Assembly: GCA_028274925.1 (NCBI GenBank)
Contig: JAQCNR010000111.1
Location: forward strand, 1 to 13,281
DNA: 13,281 nucleotides
DNA from: Halovenus sp.
GTDB lineage: Archaea > Halobacteriota > Halobacteria > Halobacteriales > Haloarculaceae
Direction: 5' to 3'
The translations under genes and the position numbers were made by a program. The notes below the pieces were generated by a model. It saw nothing but the letters and a program-made list of their open reading frames with translations. It made no database searches and was not told the origin of the DNA. This document shows positions 7,138-13,281 of the stretch, one piece after another; position 1 is the first letter of the stretch; every line of letters begins with the position of its first letter.

Positions 7138-7146
7138 TCATATAAG
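7138..7146 (-). promoter_or_regulatory. TATA-like element upstream of dnaG
   Basis: Read on the minus strand, the sequence is CTTATATGA, centred near 7142. A start site about 26 bases downstream, near 7116, would leave a leader of some 37 bases before the dnaG ATG. No Shine-Dalgarno sequence is seen there. It lies just past the nadM stop, so it could also simply be an AT-rich terminator region. Confidence 0.4.
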
Positions 7147-7166
7147 TGGCGGGACAGAACCGTCTC

Positions 7167-7670
7167 TCACTCGATTTCGCGGAGTCTGGCCACACCGTCG
7201 ATTTCGTCGATAACTGACTGGACTGGTTCGGGGACGTACTGTCGCCAGTCGTCGCCGGTGAGCATCTGCTCACGAATCTCACTGCCTTTCAACGCCTCGC
7301 GGTCGAACATCTCGGTCTGTTTGACCTCGATACCTGACTCCGAAAACAGCCGGACAACTAGCGGATTGTTCGAGTAGGCGACGTCGAACTCCGGGGCCAT
7401 GCTCTGGACGTGACTGACCCACACGGAGTTACGGTCCATGTCTTCGATGGGAACGACGTAGTCAGTGATATCGTACTGCTCCAGCGTCTTGCGGACCATC
7501 ATGACGCGTTCGCCAGCGGTGAAGGGGTTGCGTCTGGTGTGTGATGCGTCCGCGCTGCCGATGCAGACGACCAGTTCGTCGACATCCGCGGCGATATGTT
7601 CGACGAGTCTGCGGTGGCCGCTGTGAAACGGCTGGAACCGACCGATCAGACAGCCTCGGAAGGGAGCCAT
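7167..7670 (-). CDS. nadM: Nicotinamide-nucleotide adenylyltransferase, archaeal type
   Basis: This 167-residue cytoplasmic enzyme joins NMN and ATP to make NAD+ and pyrophosphate, the last step of NAD synthesis and salvage. It has the nucleotidyltransferase signature GRFQPFHSGH at 10-19 (HxGH His16/His19), NPFTAGER at 48-55, YSNNPLVVRLF at 99-109, and KGSEIRE at 128-134 in the position of the ISSTxxR motif. Length fits archaeal NadM (about 170). The frame is open to an ATG at 7718, but homologues start right before GxFQPFH, and a TATA box sits about 26 bases upstream of the ATG at 7670, matching leaderless initiation; ATG 7676 is a near alternative. It is divergent from lonB and upstream of dnaG. 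The sirtuin elsewhere in the window consumes its product. Confidence 0.95.
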   Translation of the reverse strand: MAPFRGCLIGRFQPFHSGHRRLVEHIAADVDELVVCIGSADASHTRRNPFTAGERVMMVRKTLEQYDITDYVVPIEDMDRNSVWVSHVQSMAPEFDVAYSNNPLVVRLFSESGIEVKQTEMFDREALKGSEIREQMLTGDDWRQYVPEPVQSVIDEIDGVARLREIE

Positions 7671-7690
7671 TACCATCTGATTTGGACGCA

Positions 7691-7702
7691 GATTATATGA
7701 AT
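7691..7702 (-). promoter_or_regulatory. nadM TATA box (leaderless transcript)
   Basis: On the minus strand this reads TTCATATAATC. The TATATAA-like core is centred about 26 bases before the ATG at 7670, so transcription should start at or next to that ATG. This position also argues against the upstream ATG at 7718, which the transcript would not include. Confidence 0.6.
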
Positions 7703-7784
7703 GGTCGGTGTTCGACACAAGGAACTATTTGGCAAGTAGAGGCCCTCTCAAACCCATTTTGCCGTTCAGGAACGTGATGGTGGG

Positions 7785-7797
7785 GAGAAAGTATATC
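7785..7797 (+). promoter_or_regulatory. Candidate BRE/TATA promoter of lonB
   Basis: A purine-rich GAGAAA (BRE-like) is followed by GTATATC. With normal spacing, transcription would start near 7820, giving a leader of about 15 bases before the lonB ATG. A second AT-rich element, TATAGTAA at 7821-7828, is too close to the ATG to act as its TATA box. Confidence 0.45.
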
Positions 7798-7835
7798 AGT
7801 AGACAGTCCTTGAAAATAGGTATAGTAACCACTGT

Positions 7836-10097
7836 ATGAGCAAGGAATCAGATGGCCCGGAAACCGACCGGGAAATGGACGCCGACGAGGTCCCCGACGC
7901 CGAGGAGGAATCGGCCAGTCCGGCGGTCGACGCCGACACTGCTGGCTCTCCAGAAGACGAGTCGGAGACCGAGACGGTGAGTGAAGCGGACACTGATCCA
8001 CCAGCGGACGACACCGCCGGTGAAGACAGTGAAACGCACAGAAACGGAACCTCCGACCCCCAAGGGTACGCGCCCGAGGACAGCACCATGTCGGACCCGA
8101 GAGAGACCGAAACAGTCGCCGGTGACGCCGACAGCGAGAACCCCCTCGACGAAGCCCTCGGGAGCGATGTCGACGAGGATATGGAGATCGACGAGGAGAT
8201 CGAAGACGACGACCTGCTCGGCGGCCTCAAAGTCGATACCTCGACGGACATCAGCGTCCCTGACCGACTGGTCGACCAGGTTATCGGACAGGACCACGCC
8301 CGAGATATCGTTCTGAAGGCGGCCAAACAGCGTCGGCACGTGATGATGATTGGCTCGCCGGGAACAGGAAAGTCGATGCTCGCGAAGGCGATGAGCCAGT
8401 TGCTCCCCAAAGAGGAACTGCAGGACGTACTCGTCTACCACAACCCCGACGACGGCAACGAGCCAAAAGTCCGGACGGTCCCGGCCGGAAAGGGCGAACA
8501 GATTGTGGAAGCCCACAAGGAAGAAGCGCGCAAGCGCAACCAGATGCGGACGGTGATCATGTGGATCATCATTGCCCTCATCCTGGGGTACGCCCTGATT
8601 ATCGTCGGGCAGATTCTGCTCGGCATCCTCGCTGCAGGGATCATCTACCTCGCGTTCAGGTACATCTCGCGTGGCAACGACGCGATGGTGCCGAACCTGC
8701 TGGTCAACACCGCAGACCAGCAGACCGCGCCGTTCGAGGACGCGACGGGTGCCCACGCCGGTGCGCTGCTGGGCGACGTTCGACACGACCCGTTCCAGTC
8801 CGGCGGCATGGAGACGCCGAGCCACGACCGTGTTGAGCCTGGTGCGATCCACAAGGCCAACAAGGGCGTGCTCTACATCGACGAGATCAACACTCTCGAC
8901 ATTCGGTCCCAGCAGAAGCTGATGACCGCGATTCAGGAGGGTGAGTTCTCGATTACCGGCCAGTCCGAGCGCTCCTCCGGTGCGATGGTCCAGACCGAAC
9001 CGGTGCCCTGTGACTTCGTCATGGTGGCGTCGGGGAACATGGACGCCATGGAGAACATGCACCCGGCACTGCGCTCGCGAATCAAGGGGTACGGCTACGA
9101 GGTGTACATGGACGACACCATCGACGACACCCCAGAGATGCGCCGGAAATACGCCCGCTTCGTGGCTCAGGAGGTCGAAAAAGACGGTCGCCTGCCAGAC
9201 TTCACGCGGGACGCGATGGAAGAGATCATCCTCGAAGCCCAGCGCCGTGCGGGCCGAAAGGACCACCTCACGCTCGAACTGCGTAATCTCGGTGGCCTTG
9301 TCCGGGTCGCGGGCGACATCGCCCGTGCAGAAGGCAAGGACCACACTGAGCGCGAGGACGTGCTGCAGGCGAAGGGCCGTTCACGGTCCATCGAACAACA
9401 GCTCGCGGATGAGTTCATCGAGCGTCGGAAAGACTACGAACTCACCGTCAACGAAGGCGGTGCAGTCGGCCGGGTCAACGGGCTGGCAGTCATGGGCGAG
9501 GACTCCGGTATTGTCCTGCCCGTGATGGCCGAAATCGCGCCCTCGCAGGGTCCGGGCCGAGTCATCGCCACCGGTCAACTGAAGGAGATGGCCGAGGAGG
9601 CTGTCGAGAACGTCAGCGCCATCATCAAGAAGTTCTCCGACCAGGACATCTCGGAGAAGGATATCCACATCCAGTTCGTCCAGGTCGGTGAGGGTGGCGT
9701 CGACGGCGACTCAGCCTCGGTAACGGTTGCGACGGCAGTGATCAGTGCACTCGAAGACATCCCAATCGAGCAAAACGTTGCGATGACTGGCTCGCTGTCA
9801 GTTCGTGGCGACGTGTTGCCGGTCGGCGGTGTCACGCACAAAATCGAGGCCGCCGCGAAATCCGGCATCGACAAGATCATCATCCCGAAAGCAAACGAGC
9901 AGGACGTGATGATCGAACCCGAGTACAAAGACCAAGTCGAGATCATTCCGGTCTCACACATCTCCGAGGTGCTCGAAGTCGCGCTGGCCGGCGAACCCGA
10001 GAAGGACTCGCTGGTCGACCGACTCAAATCGATTACCGGTCGCGCGCTCGAACAGCGTGAAGTCGGCGCGGGCGGCACGAACCCAAGCCCACAGTAA
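7836..10097 (+). CDS. lonB: LonB membrane-anchored AAA+ ATP-dependent protease
   Basis: This 753-residue archaeal LonB is an ATP-driven protease tethered to the inner face of the membrane; in Haloferax volcanii it is essential and controls carotenoid synthesis among other targets. An acidic disordered tail (1-127) contains 50 Asp/Glu. The AAA+ core begins near 138 with Walker A GSPGTGKS at 173-180. A membrane insert of two hydrophobic helices lies at about 239-275, the hallmark of LonB. Walker B VLYIDEIN is at 345-352. The C-terminal protease domain carries catalytic Ser626 in DGDSAS and Lys669 in THKIEAA, 43 residues apart as in E. coli Lon. ATG 7836 is supported by the promoter just upstream; an internal ATG at 8088 would drop 84 residues of the tail. 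The CPBP protease gene starts 2 bases after its stop. Confidence 0.97.
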   Translation: MSKESDGPETDREMDADEVPDAEEESASPAVDADTAGSPEDESETETVSEADTDPPADDTAGEDSETHRNGTSDPQGYAPEDSTMSDPRETETVAGDADSENPLDEALGSDVDEDMEIDEEIEDDDLLGGLKVDTSTDISVPDRLVDQVIGQDHARDIVLKAAKQRRHVMMIGSPGTGKSMLAKAMSQLLPKEELQDVLVYHNPDDGNEPKVRTVPAGKGEQIVEAHKEEARKRNQMRTVIMWIIIALILGYALIIVGQILLGILAAGIIYLAFRYISRGNDAMVPNLLVNTADQQTAPFEDATGAHAGALLGDVRHDPFQSGGMETPSHDRVEPGAIHKANKGVLYIDEINTLDIRSQQKLMTAIQEGEFSITGQSERSSGAMVQTEPVPCDFVMVASGNMDAMENMHPALRSRIKGYGYEVYMDDTIDDTPEMRRKYARFVAQEVEKDGRLPDFTRDAMEEIILEAQRRAGRKDHLTLELRNLGGLVRVAGDIARAEGKDHTEREDVLQAKGRSRSIEQQLADEFIERRKDYELTVNEGGAVGRVNGLAVMGEDSGIVLPVMAEIAPSQGPGRVIATGQLKEMAEEAVENVSAIIKKFSDQDISEKDIHIQFVQVGEGGVDGDSASVTVATAVISALEDIPIEQNVAMTGSLSVRGDVLPVGGVTHKIEAAAKSGIDKIIIPKANEQDVMIEPEYKDQVEIIPVSHISEVLEVALAGEPEKDSLVDRLKSITGRALEQREVGAGGTNPSPQ

Positions 10098-10099
10098 CT

Positions 10100-11023
10100 G
10101 TGGCACAGCCGGTTCCGTTTCTTTTCGTCGCGGCGTCGTTGACGCTCGGATTACTCGGACTCGCACGACAATCAGCAGACCTGCTGCAATCTGGCGAGCA
10201 ATCAGTCGGTGGCGCTGACAACTCGGTGAGACCCACAGAGCCACCCGACAACGAAGCAGTGGCCACCTCGTCGAATCCAGTTGTCGAACATCCGACCGAA
10301 CGCGTGCCACAGCAGCGAGCAGTGCCACGCGACGTGACAGACCTCAACCCCCGGGAGAATTCCACGGCTAATAGTTTTGAGCACCCGAGAGACGCAGAGA
10401 TTCGGAATCCCGACCCGCCCCGAGAAATCGAACTGACGCCAGCGATGGTAATCGCAAACGTCGCCGCCACACAGGGGCTAATGGCCGGCGTCATCGTCGC
10501 TGCTGGGCTCTACTTCGCAATCCCGCTCGACGCAGTCGGCGTGACGGCAGCACCGCTGTCGACAGGGTTGCCGGGCGTCGGTGTCGGGGTTGGATTCGGC
10601 GCGGTGTTGTGGGCTGGCAACGAACTCGCGACGAACCTCGCCGACGCGGTGGGGGCTGCCTACGACGAGGGTGTCCGTGAGATGCTCGCGCCGACATCGC
10701 CCGGTGGCTGGCTGCTGCTGTTCGGCGTCGTGTTGCCACTCATCGCAATCGCAGAGGAACTGCTCTTTCGCGCCGCGCTGATTGGCGTTCCGGCCGCTTT
10801 CTTCGCCGTCTCGCCGTGGCTGCTCGCCGTCGTCGCGTCGCTGGCGTTCGCGCTCGGTCACGGCGCACAGGGCCGGGTTGGCGTCGTCGTCACCGGCCTG
10901 CTCGGGTTTGTCCTCGCAGGCGGCTACATCCTCACCGGGAGTCTGCTGGTCGTCATTGTCGCCCACTACGTCGTCAACGCGCTGGAGTTTTTCGTCCACG
11001 AGTATCTGAATCGTGAACTGTAG
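10100..11023 (+). CDS. CPBP (Abi/CAAX-like) intramembrane metalloprotease
   Basis: This 307-residue polytopic membrane protein has the three CPBP/Abi (PF02517) motifs: E219-E220 with R224 in EELLFR, H254 in FALGHG, and H289-Y-V-V-N293. All proposed metal and catalytic residues are kept, so it is probably an active glutamate-type intramembrane peptidase. Hydrophobic segments lie near 5-21, 119-140, 158-176, 203-219, 228-253, 260-279 and 281-297. A polar, Pro/Asn/Glu-rich stretch of about 95 residues (22-116) separates the first helix from the core, which is unusual. GTG 10100 is 2 bases after the lonB stop, giving tight coupling. The substrate is unknown; the pairing with lonB suggests a shared role in membrane protein quality control (inference). 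Confidence 0.92.
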   Translation: MAQPVPFLFVAASLTLGLLGLARQSADLLQSGEQSVGGADNSVRPTEPPDNEAVATSSNPVVEHPTERVPQQRAVPRDVTDLNPRENSTANSFEHPRDAEIRNPDPPREIELTPAMVIANVAATQGLMAGVIVAAGLYFAIPLDAVGVTAAPLSTGLPGVGVGVGFGAVLWAGNELATNLADAVGAAYDEGVREMLAPTSPGGWLLLFGVVLPLIAIAEELLFRAALIGVPAAFFAVSPWLLAVVASLAFALGHGAQGRVGVVVTGLLGFVLAGGYILTGSLLVVIVAHYVVNALEFFVHEYLNREL

Positions 11024-11035
11024 GCTGCGGCCGGA

Positions 11036-11040
11036 TTTTT
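11036..11040 (+). terminator. Possible T-tract terminator after the CPBP gene
   Basis: Five T follow a GC-rich stretch containing the palindrome CGGCCG, 13 bases past the CPBP stop. Archaeal termination commonly uses short T tracts. The next gene starts only 25 bases later, so this could attenuate rather than end the transcript. Confidence 0.35.
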
Positions 11041-11064
11041 GTGCCTTGGTAGCACACGTCTAGT

Positions 11065-11493
11065 ATGGTCGAGTACAGCCAGTTTCTCGACGGTATCGTC
11101 CACCAGCCAACCCAGAGCGAGGGCCGAGGCTTCGACCTGACCGTCACAGAAGTCTACGACGTGACCGGTCCCGGGCAGGTCGATTTCGGCGGCGGCGAAC
11201 TCGAACCAGCGGAGACGAGTCCACAAGACAGCGAAAAACGCGACCCAGAGGACGACTACGAGTGGTGGCGTCTCGACGCCGGACAGTATCTCATCGAATA
11301 CAACGAGTCACTCACCGAGTCGGAGTTGACGTTCACCCTCCAGACACGGACAGCGTTGCTCGAACGCGGCGCATCACATCCAACACTGTCGGTGACAAGT
11401 CTTCCGCGCGTGCCGCTGTCAGTCGGCGGTGACGGACTCAAACTCAAAGAGAACGCGCGTGTGTCGACACTCGTTGGGGCAACTCCAGAGTGA
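11065..11493 (+). CDS. dUTPase/dCTP-deaminase-fold protein, probably non-catalytic
   Basis: This 142-residue soluble, acidic protein has a second half resembling the trimeric dUTPase/dCTP deaminase fold. LDAGQYLIEYNESL at 70-83 matches the strand entering the active site, and R95-T-A-L-L-E-R-G corresponds to the RSSLxRxG motif. After this, the expected G-W-x-G and catalytic Asp/Glu segments are not seen; instead there is LPRVPLSVGGDGLKLKEN (113-130). It is also shorter than authentic dCTP deaminase (about 190). It may have lost catalysis and kept a nucleotide-binding or structural role; that is inference by eye, and the family call itself is moderate. Residues 45-66 are an acidic linker. ATG 11065 has no clear Shine-Dalgarno sequence. 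It follows CPBP by 41 bases on the same strand and converges with the histidine kinase gene. Confidence 0.65.
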   Translation: MVEYSQFLDGIVHQPTQSEGRGFDLTVTEVYDVTGPGQVDFGGGELEPAETSPQDSEKRDPEDDYEWWRLDAGQYLIEYNESLTESELTFTLQTRTALLERGASHPTLSVTSLPRVPLSVGGDGLKLKENARVSTLVGATPE

Positions 11494-11503
11494 GTCTCGA
11501 GAC
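11494..11503. other. Perfect 10-bp palindrome between convergent genes
   Basis: GTCTCGAGAC begins directly after the stop codon of the dUTPase-like gene, in a 32-base gap before the end of the kinase gene. It could mark a bidirectional 3' end, but the arms are short and lack a loop or T tract. Confidence 0.25.
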
Positions 11504-11525
11504 AAATTCGCTGTCAGGAAGCGCC

Positions 11526-13281
11526 TCAATCGTCGAACTCGACGCCGGTAATCTCGAAGCGCGCCCCGCCGTCAGCACCTTCAGTCACGCGAATCGACCA
11601 GCCGTGGGCGTTGGCCACCTGCTGTACAATCGAGAGTCCAAAGCCAGTTCCGTCCTCGGAGGTCGAATATCCGGTCTCGAACACCTCCTCACGGTGGGGT
11701 TCTGGGACTCCGTCGCCGTCGTCTTCGATATAGAACCCGTTCTCTAGTTCCCCGACAGTAACCGTCACGTCTGGGCCGCCGTGCTCGACGGCATTCCGGA
11801 ACAGATTCTCAAACAGTTGTCTCACACGGCCCCCGTCAGCGCGAATCGTCCGGTCAGTAGCAGCTACGACCGTCGCGTCGTCGGTTTTGACGTTTCGCCA
11901 GCAGTTTTCGGTGAGGTCCGGAATAGCAACCGGGACAACTTCGTCAATCTGGTCGCCGCTACGTGCGAGTGCCAACAGGTCCTCGAGCAGTTCTCCCATC
12001 CGGGTGAGCGCAGCGTCCGCGTCCTCGAGATGAGGACTGTCACAGTCGTCCCGTGCGAGTTCAATTCGGCCGCTCGCAACTTTCAGTGGATTGCGCAGGT
12101 CGTGAGAGACGACGCTGGTAAATTCTTCGAGGCGATGCTTTTCCTGCTGGAGCTCTTTTTCGCGCTGCTTGCGCTCATCGATATCGAGGTGGATACCGAC
12201 TGCACGAACTGGCTCGCCCGCATCGTCCCGCTTGACGACCTGCCCGATATCACGAATCCACTTCCAGTCGTCGTCCGCTGTTCGCAACCGATGCTCGCTG
12301 TCGTAATACTCCGTTTCTCCGTCGATGTGGGCCTGTAATGTTTCCGTTGCGTCGTCGATATCGTCCGGATGAACGCGGTCTGCCCACGCGTCGAGACTGG
12401 GGTCAATTTCATCCAACGTGTACCCGAGCATCTCTGCCCACTTCTCGTTGAACTGCACCTCGTCGGTCTGCATATCCCAGTCCCAGACGCCGAGATTTGC
12501 GCCCTCGACTGCGAGTTCGAGACGCTCCATTGTCTCTTCGAGGCGCCTCTGTCGCTGTTCACGTTCGGTGACATCCCGAACGGTACAGACGAGGTCACCG
12601 CTGTCGGTCAGAGAGAGCGTGTGCGTCTTGACGAAGGTTGTCCCGTCTGCACGGACGCCCCTTGTCTTTTCCTGCCAGTGGCCCTGTTCTTTCACTGCCG
12701 GCAGGACCTCTTCGTGCCCGCGCTGGACATCCTCGTCGGGGTACACGAGTTCCCAGTGTTCGCCAATCATCTCCTCGGGCTCGTAGCCATAGAGATCAGC
12801 GTACTGCTGGTTGACGTAGCTGAAATGCTCGTCTTGGAGAATGGCAATCCCCTCCTGTGCAGACTCGATGGCTTCGAGATTTCGCTGGCGCTCACGCTGG
12901 GCGGTGAATGCTTCGACAGCGTTGCGTACGCGGTTGGCCAGCACAGCGTACTGGCTCGTGCTGGATTCTTTCTGCAGGTAGTCAGTGACGCCCGCCGAGA
13001 TGGCGTCGCTGGCAACCGCCTCGGAGCCCTTGCCGGTGAACAGGATAAACGGGAGTCTAGGGTGCTCCTCCCGAATGGCTTCGAGAAATTCGATCCCATC
13101 CTGACCGGGCATCTCGTAGTCGGAGATGATGCAGTCGACATGGTTGTCCGCAACGTAATTGAGGCCCTCACTGGCGCTGGTCGCCGTCTCGACAGCAAAC
13201 TGCTCGTGTTCGCGTTCGAGAACGGTTGCAGCTAAATCTGCGAAGTCAGGTTCGTCATCCACGTGGAGTACGTGGATTGTG
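11526..13281 (-). CDS. Receiver-PAS-PAS hybrid sensor histidine kinase, 5'-truncated
   Basis: This soluble signalling kinase autophosphorylates a His and carries its own N-terminal receiver domain. The visible part numbers 578 residues from the GTG at 13262, but the frame stays open to 13281 and reads IHVLHVDDEPDF, the normal start of a receiver domain, so the true N-terminus is just outside the window. The receiver (about 1-118) has acidic D2/D3, phospho-acceptor Asp48 in ISDYEMP, Thr76 and Lys98. PAS 1 spans about 128-238 and PAS 2 about 245-365 (GVWDWD, then the PAC-like DIDERKQREKEL). The dimerisation box has His387 in SHDLRNPL. The ATPase domain has N490 (N box), DDGDGVP at 514-520 and GTGFGLS at 538-544. 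There are no membrane helices, so it senses cytoplasmic signals or partners. This layout is common in haloarchaea; the ligand and output partner are unknown. No terminator is seen in the 32-base convergent gap. Confidence 0.95.
   Translation of the reverse strand, partial: TIHVLHVDDEPDFADLAATVLEREHEQFAVETATSASEGLNYVADNHVDCIISDYEMPGQDGIEFLEAIREEHPRLPFILFTGKGSEAVASDAISAGVTDYLQKESSTSQYAVLANRVRNAVEAFTAQRERQRNLEAIESAQEGIAILQDEHFSYVNQQYADLYGYEPEEMIGEHWELVYPDEDVQRGHEEVLPAVKEQGHWQEKTRGVRADGTTFVKTHTLSLTDSGDLVCTVRDVTEREQRQRRLEETMERLELAVEGANLGVWDWDMQTDEVQFNEKWAEMLGYTLDEIDPSLDAWADRVHPDDIDDATETLQAHIDGETEYYDSEHRLRTADDDWKWIRDIGQVVKRDDAGEPVRAVGIHLDIDERKQREKELQQEKHRLEEFTSVVSHDLRNPLKVASGRIELARDDCDSPHLEDADAALTRMGELLEDLLALARSGDQIDEVVPVAIPDLTENCWRNVKTDDATVVAATDRTIRADGGRVRQLFENLFRNAVEHGGPDVTVTVGELENGFYIEDDGDGVPEPHREEVFETGYSTSEDGTGFGLSIVQQVANAHGWSIRVTEGADGGARFEITGVEFDD

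Noticed and set aside
7848..9344. 498-residue minus-strand open frame antisense to lonB
   Set aside because: It is a shadow of the lonB codon pattern; lonB has all LonB motifs on the plus strand.
12369..13235. 288-residue plus-strand open frame antisense to the histidine kinase
   Set aside because: The minus-strand kinase has complete receiver, PAS, H-box and ATPase motifs; this frame shows no domain.
13260..13262. GTG at 13262 as the true start of the histidine kinase
   Set aside because: The frame continues upstream into a typical receiver-domain first strand (IHVLHVDDEPDF), so the gene is cut by the window edge.
1..13281. CRISPR arrays, tRNA/rRNA genes, insertion sequences, prophage or attachment sites
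   Set aside because: No repeat-spacer pattern, tRNA-like cloverleaf, transposase or terminal inverted repeats were seen; the window reads as compact core chromosome.

Overview
The window reads as chromosomal DNA from a halophilic archaeon (class Halobacteria). The proteins are rich in Asp and Glu. It contains archaeal-type DnaG primase, archaeal NadM, membrane-anchored LonB and an archaeal AglB oligosaccharyltransferase. TATA-like elements sit where leaderless or short-leader haloarchaeal transcripts would need them. The genus cannot be fixed from sequence alone. Coding density is very high: eleven protein genes, no intergenic gap above about 170 bases, and no rRNA, tRNA, CRISPR array, insertion sequence or attachment site that I could recognise.

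Plus-strand block 1-5766: the 3' two-thirds of aglB (its 5' end lies before base 1), then a DUF368 membrane protein, a Sir2-family NAD-dependent deacylase, a long DUF92 membrane protein and a GNAT acetyltransferase. Gaps are 148, 36, 48 and 2 bases. AglB transfers glycans from dolichyl phosphate outside the cell. DUF368 proteins were recently shown in bacteria to return polyprenyl phosphate across the membrane. A plant DUF92 protein (VTE6) phosphorylates a prenyl phosphate. The block may therefore hold glycan-lipid-carrier recycling and prenyl-phosphate metabolism, with a deacylase/acyltransferase pair interleaved. This is the most interesting hypothesis in the window. It rests on family knowledge plus gene order and is not proven.

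Minus-strand block 5763-7670: nadM (NAD synthesis) followed by dnaG (primase, also an archaeal exosome component). The dnaG stop overlaps the GNAT stop tail to tail through a shared CTAG. The nadM start is best placed at 7670, because a TATA box lies about 26 bases upstream, as expected for a leaderless mRNA.

Plus-strand block 7836-11493: lonB, the essential membrane AAA+ protease of haloarchaea, runs with a 2-base gap into a CPBP/Abi-family intramembrane protease. A small protein with a dUTPase/dCTP-deaminase-like fold and apparently missing catalytic motifs follows. nadM and lonB diverge from a common 165-base promoter region.

Minus strand 11526-13281: a response-regulator/PAS/PAS/histidine-kinase hybrid sensor whose N-terminus runs off the right edge, convergent with the dUTPase-like gene.
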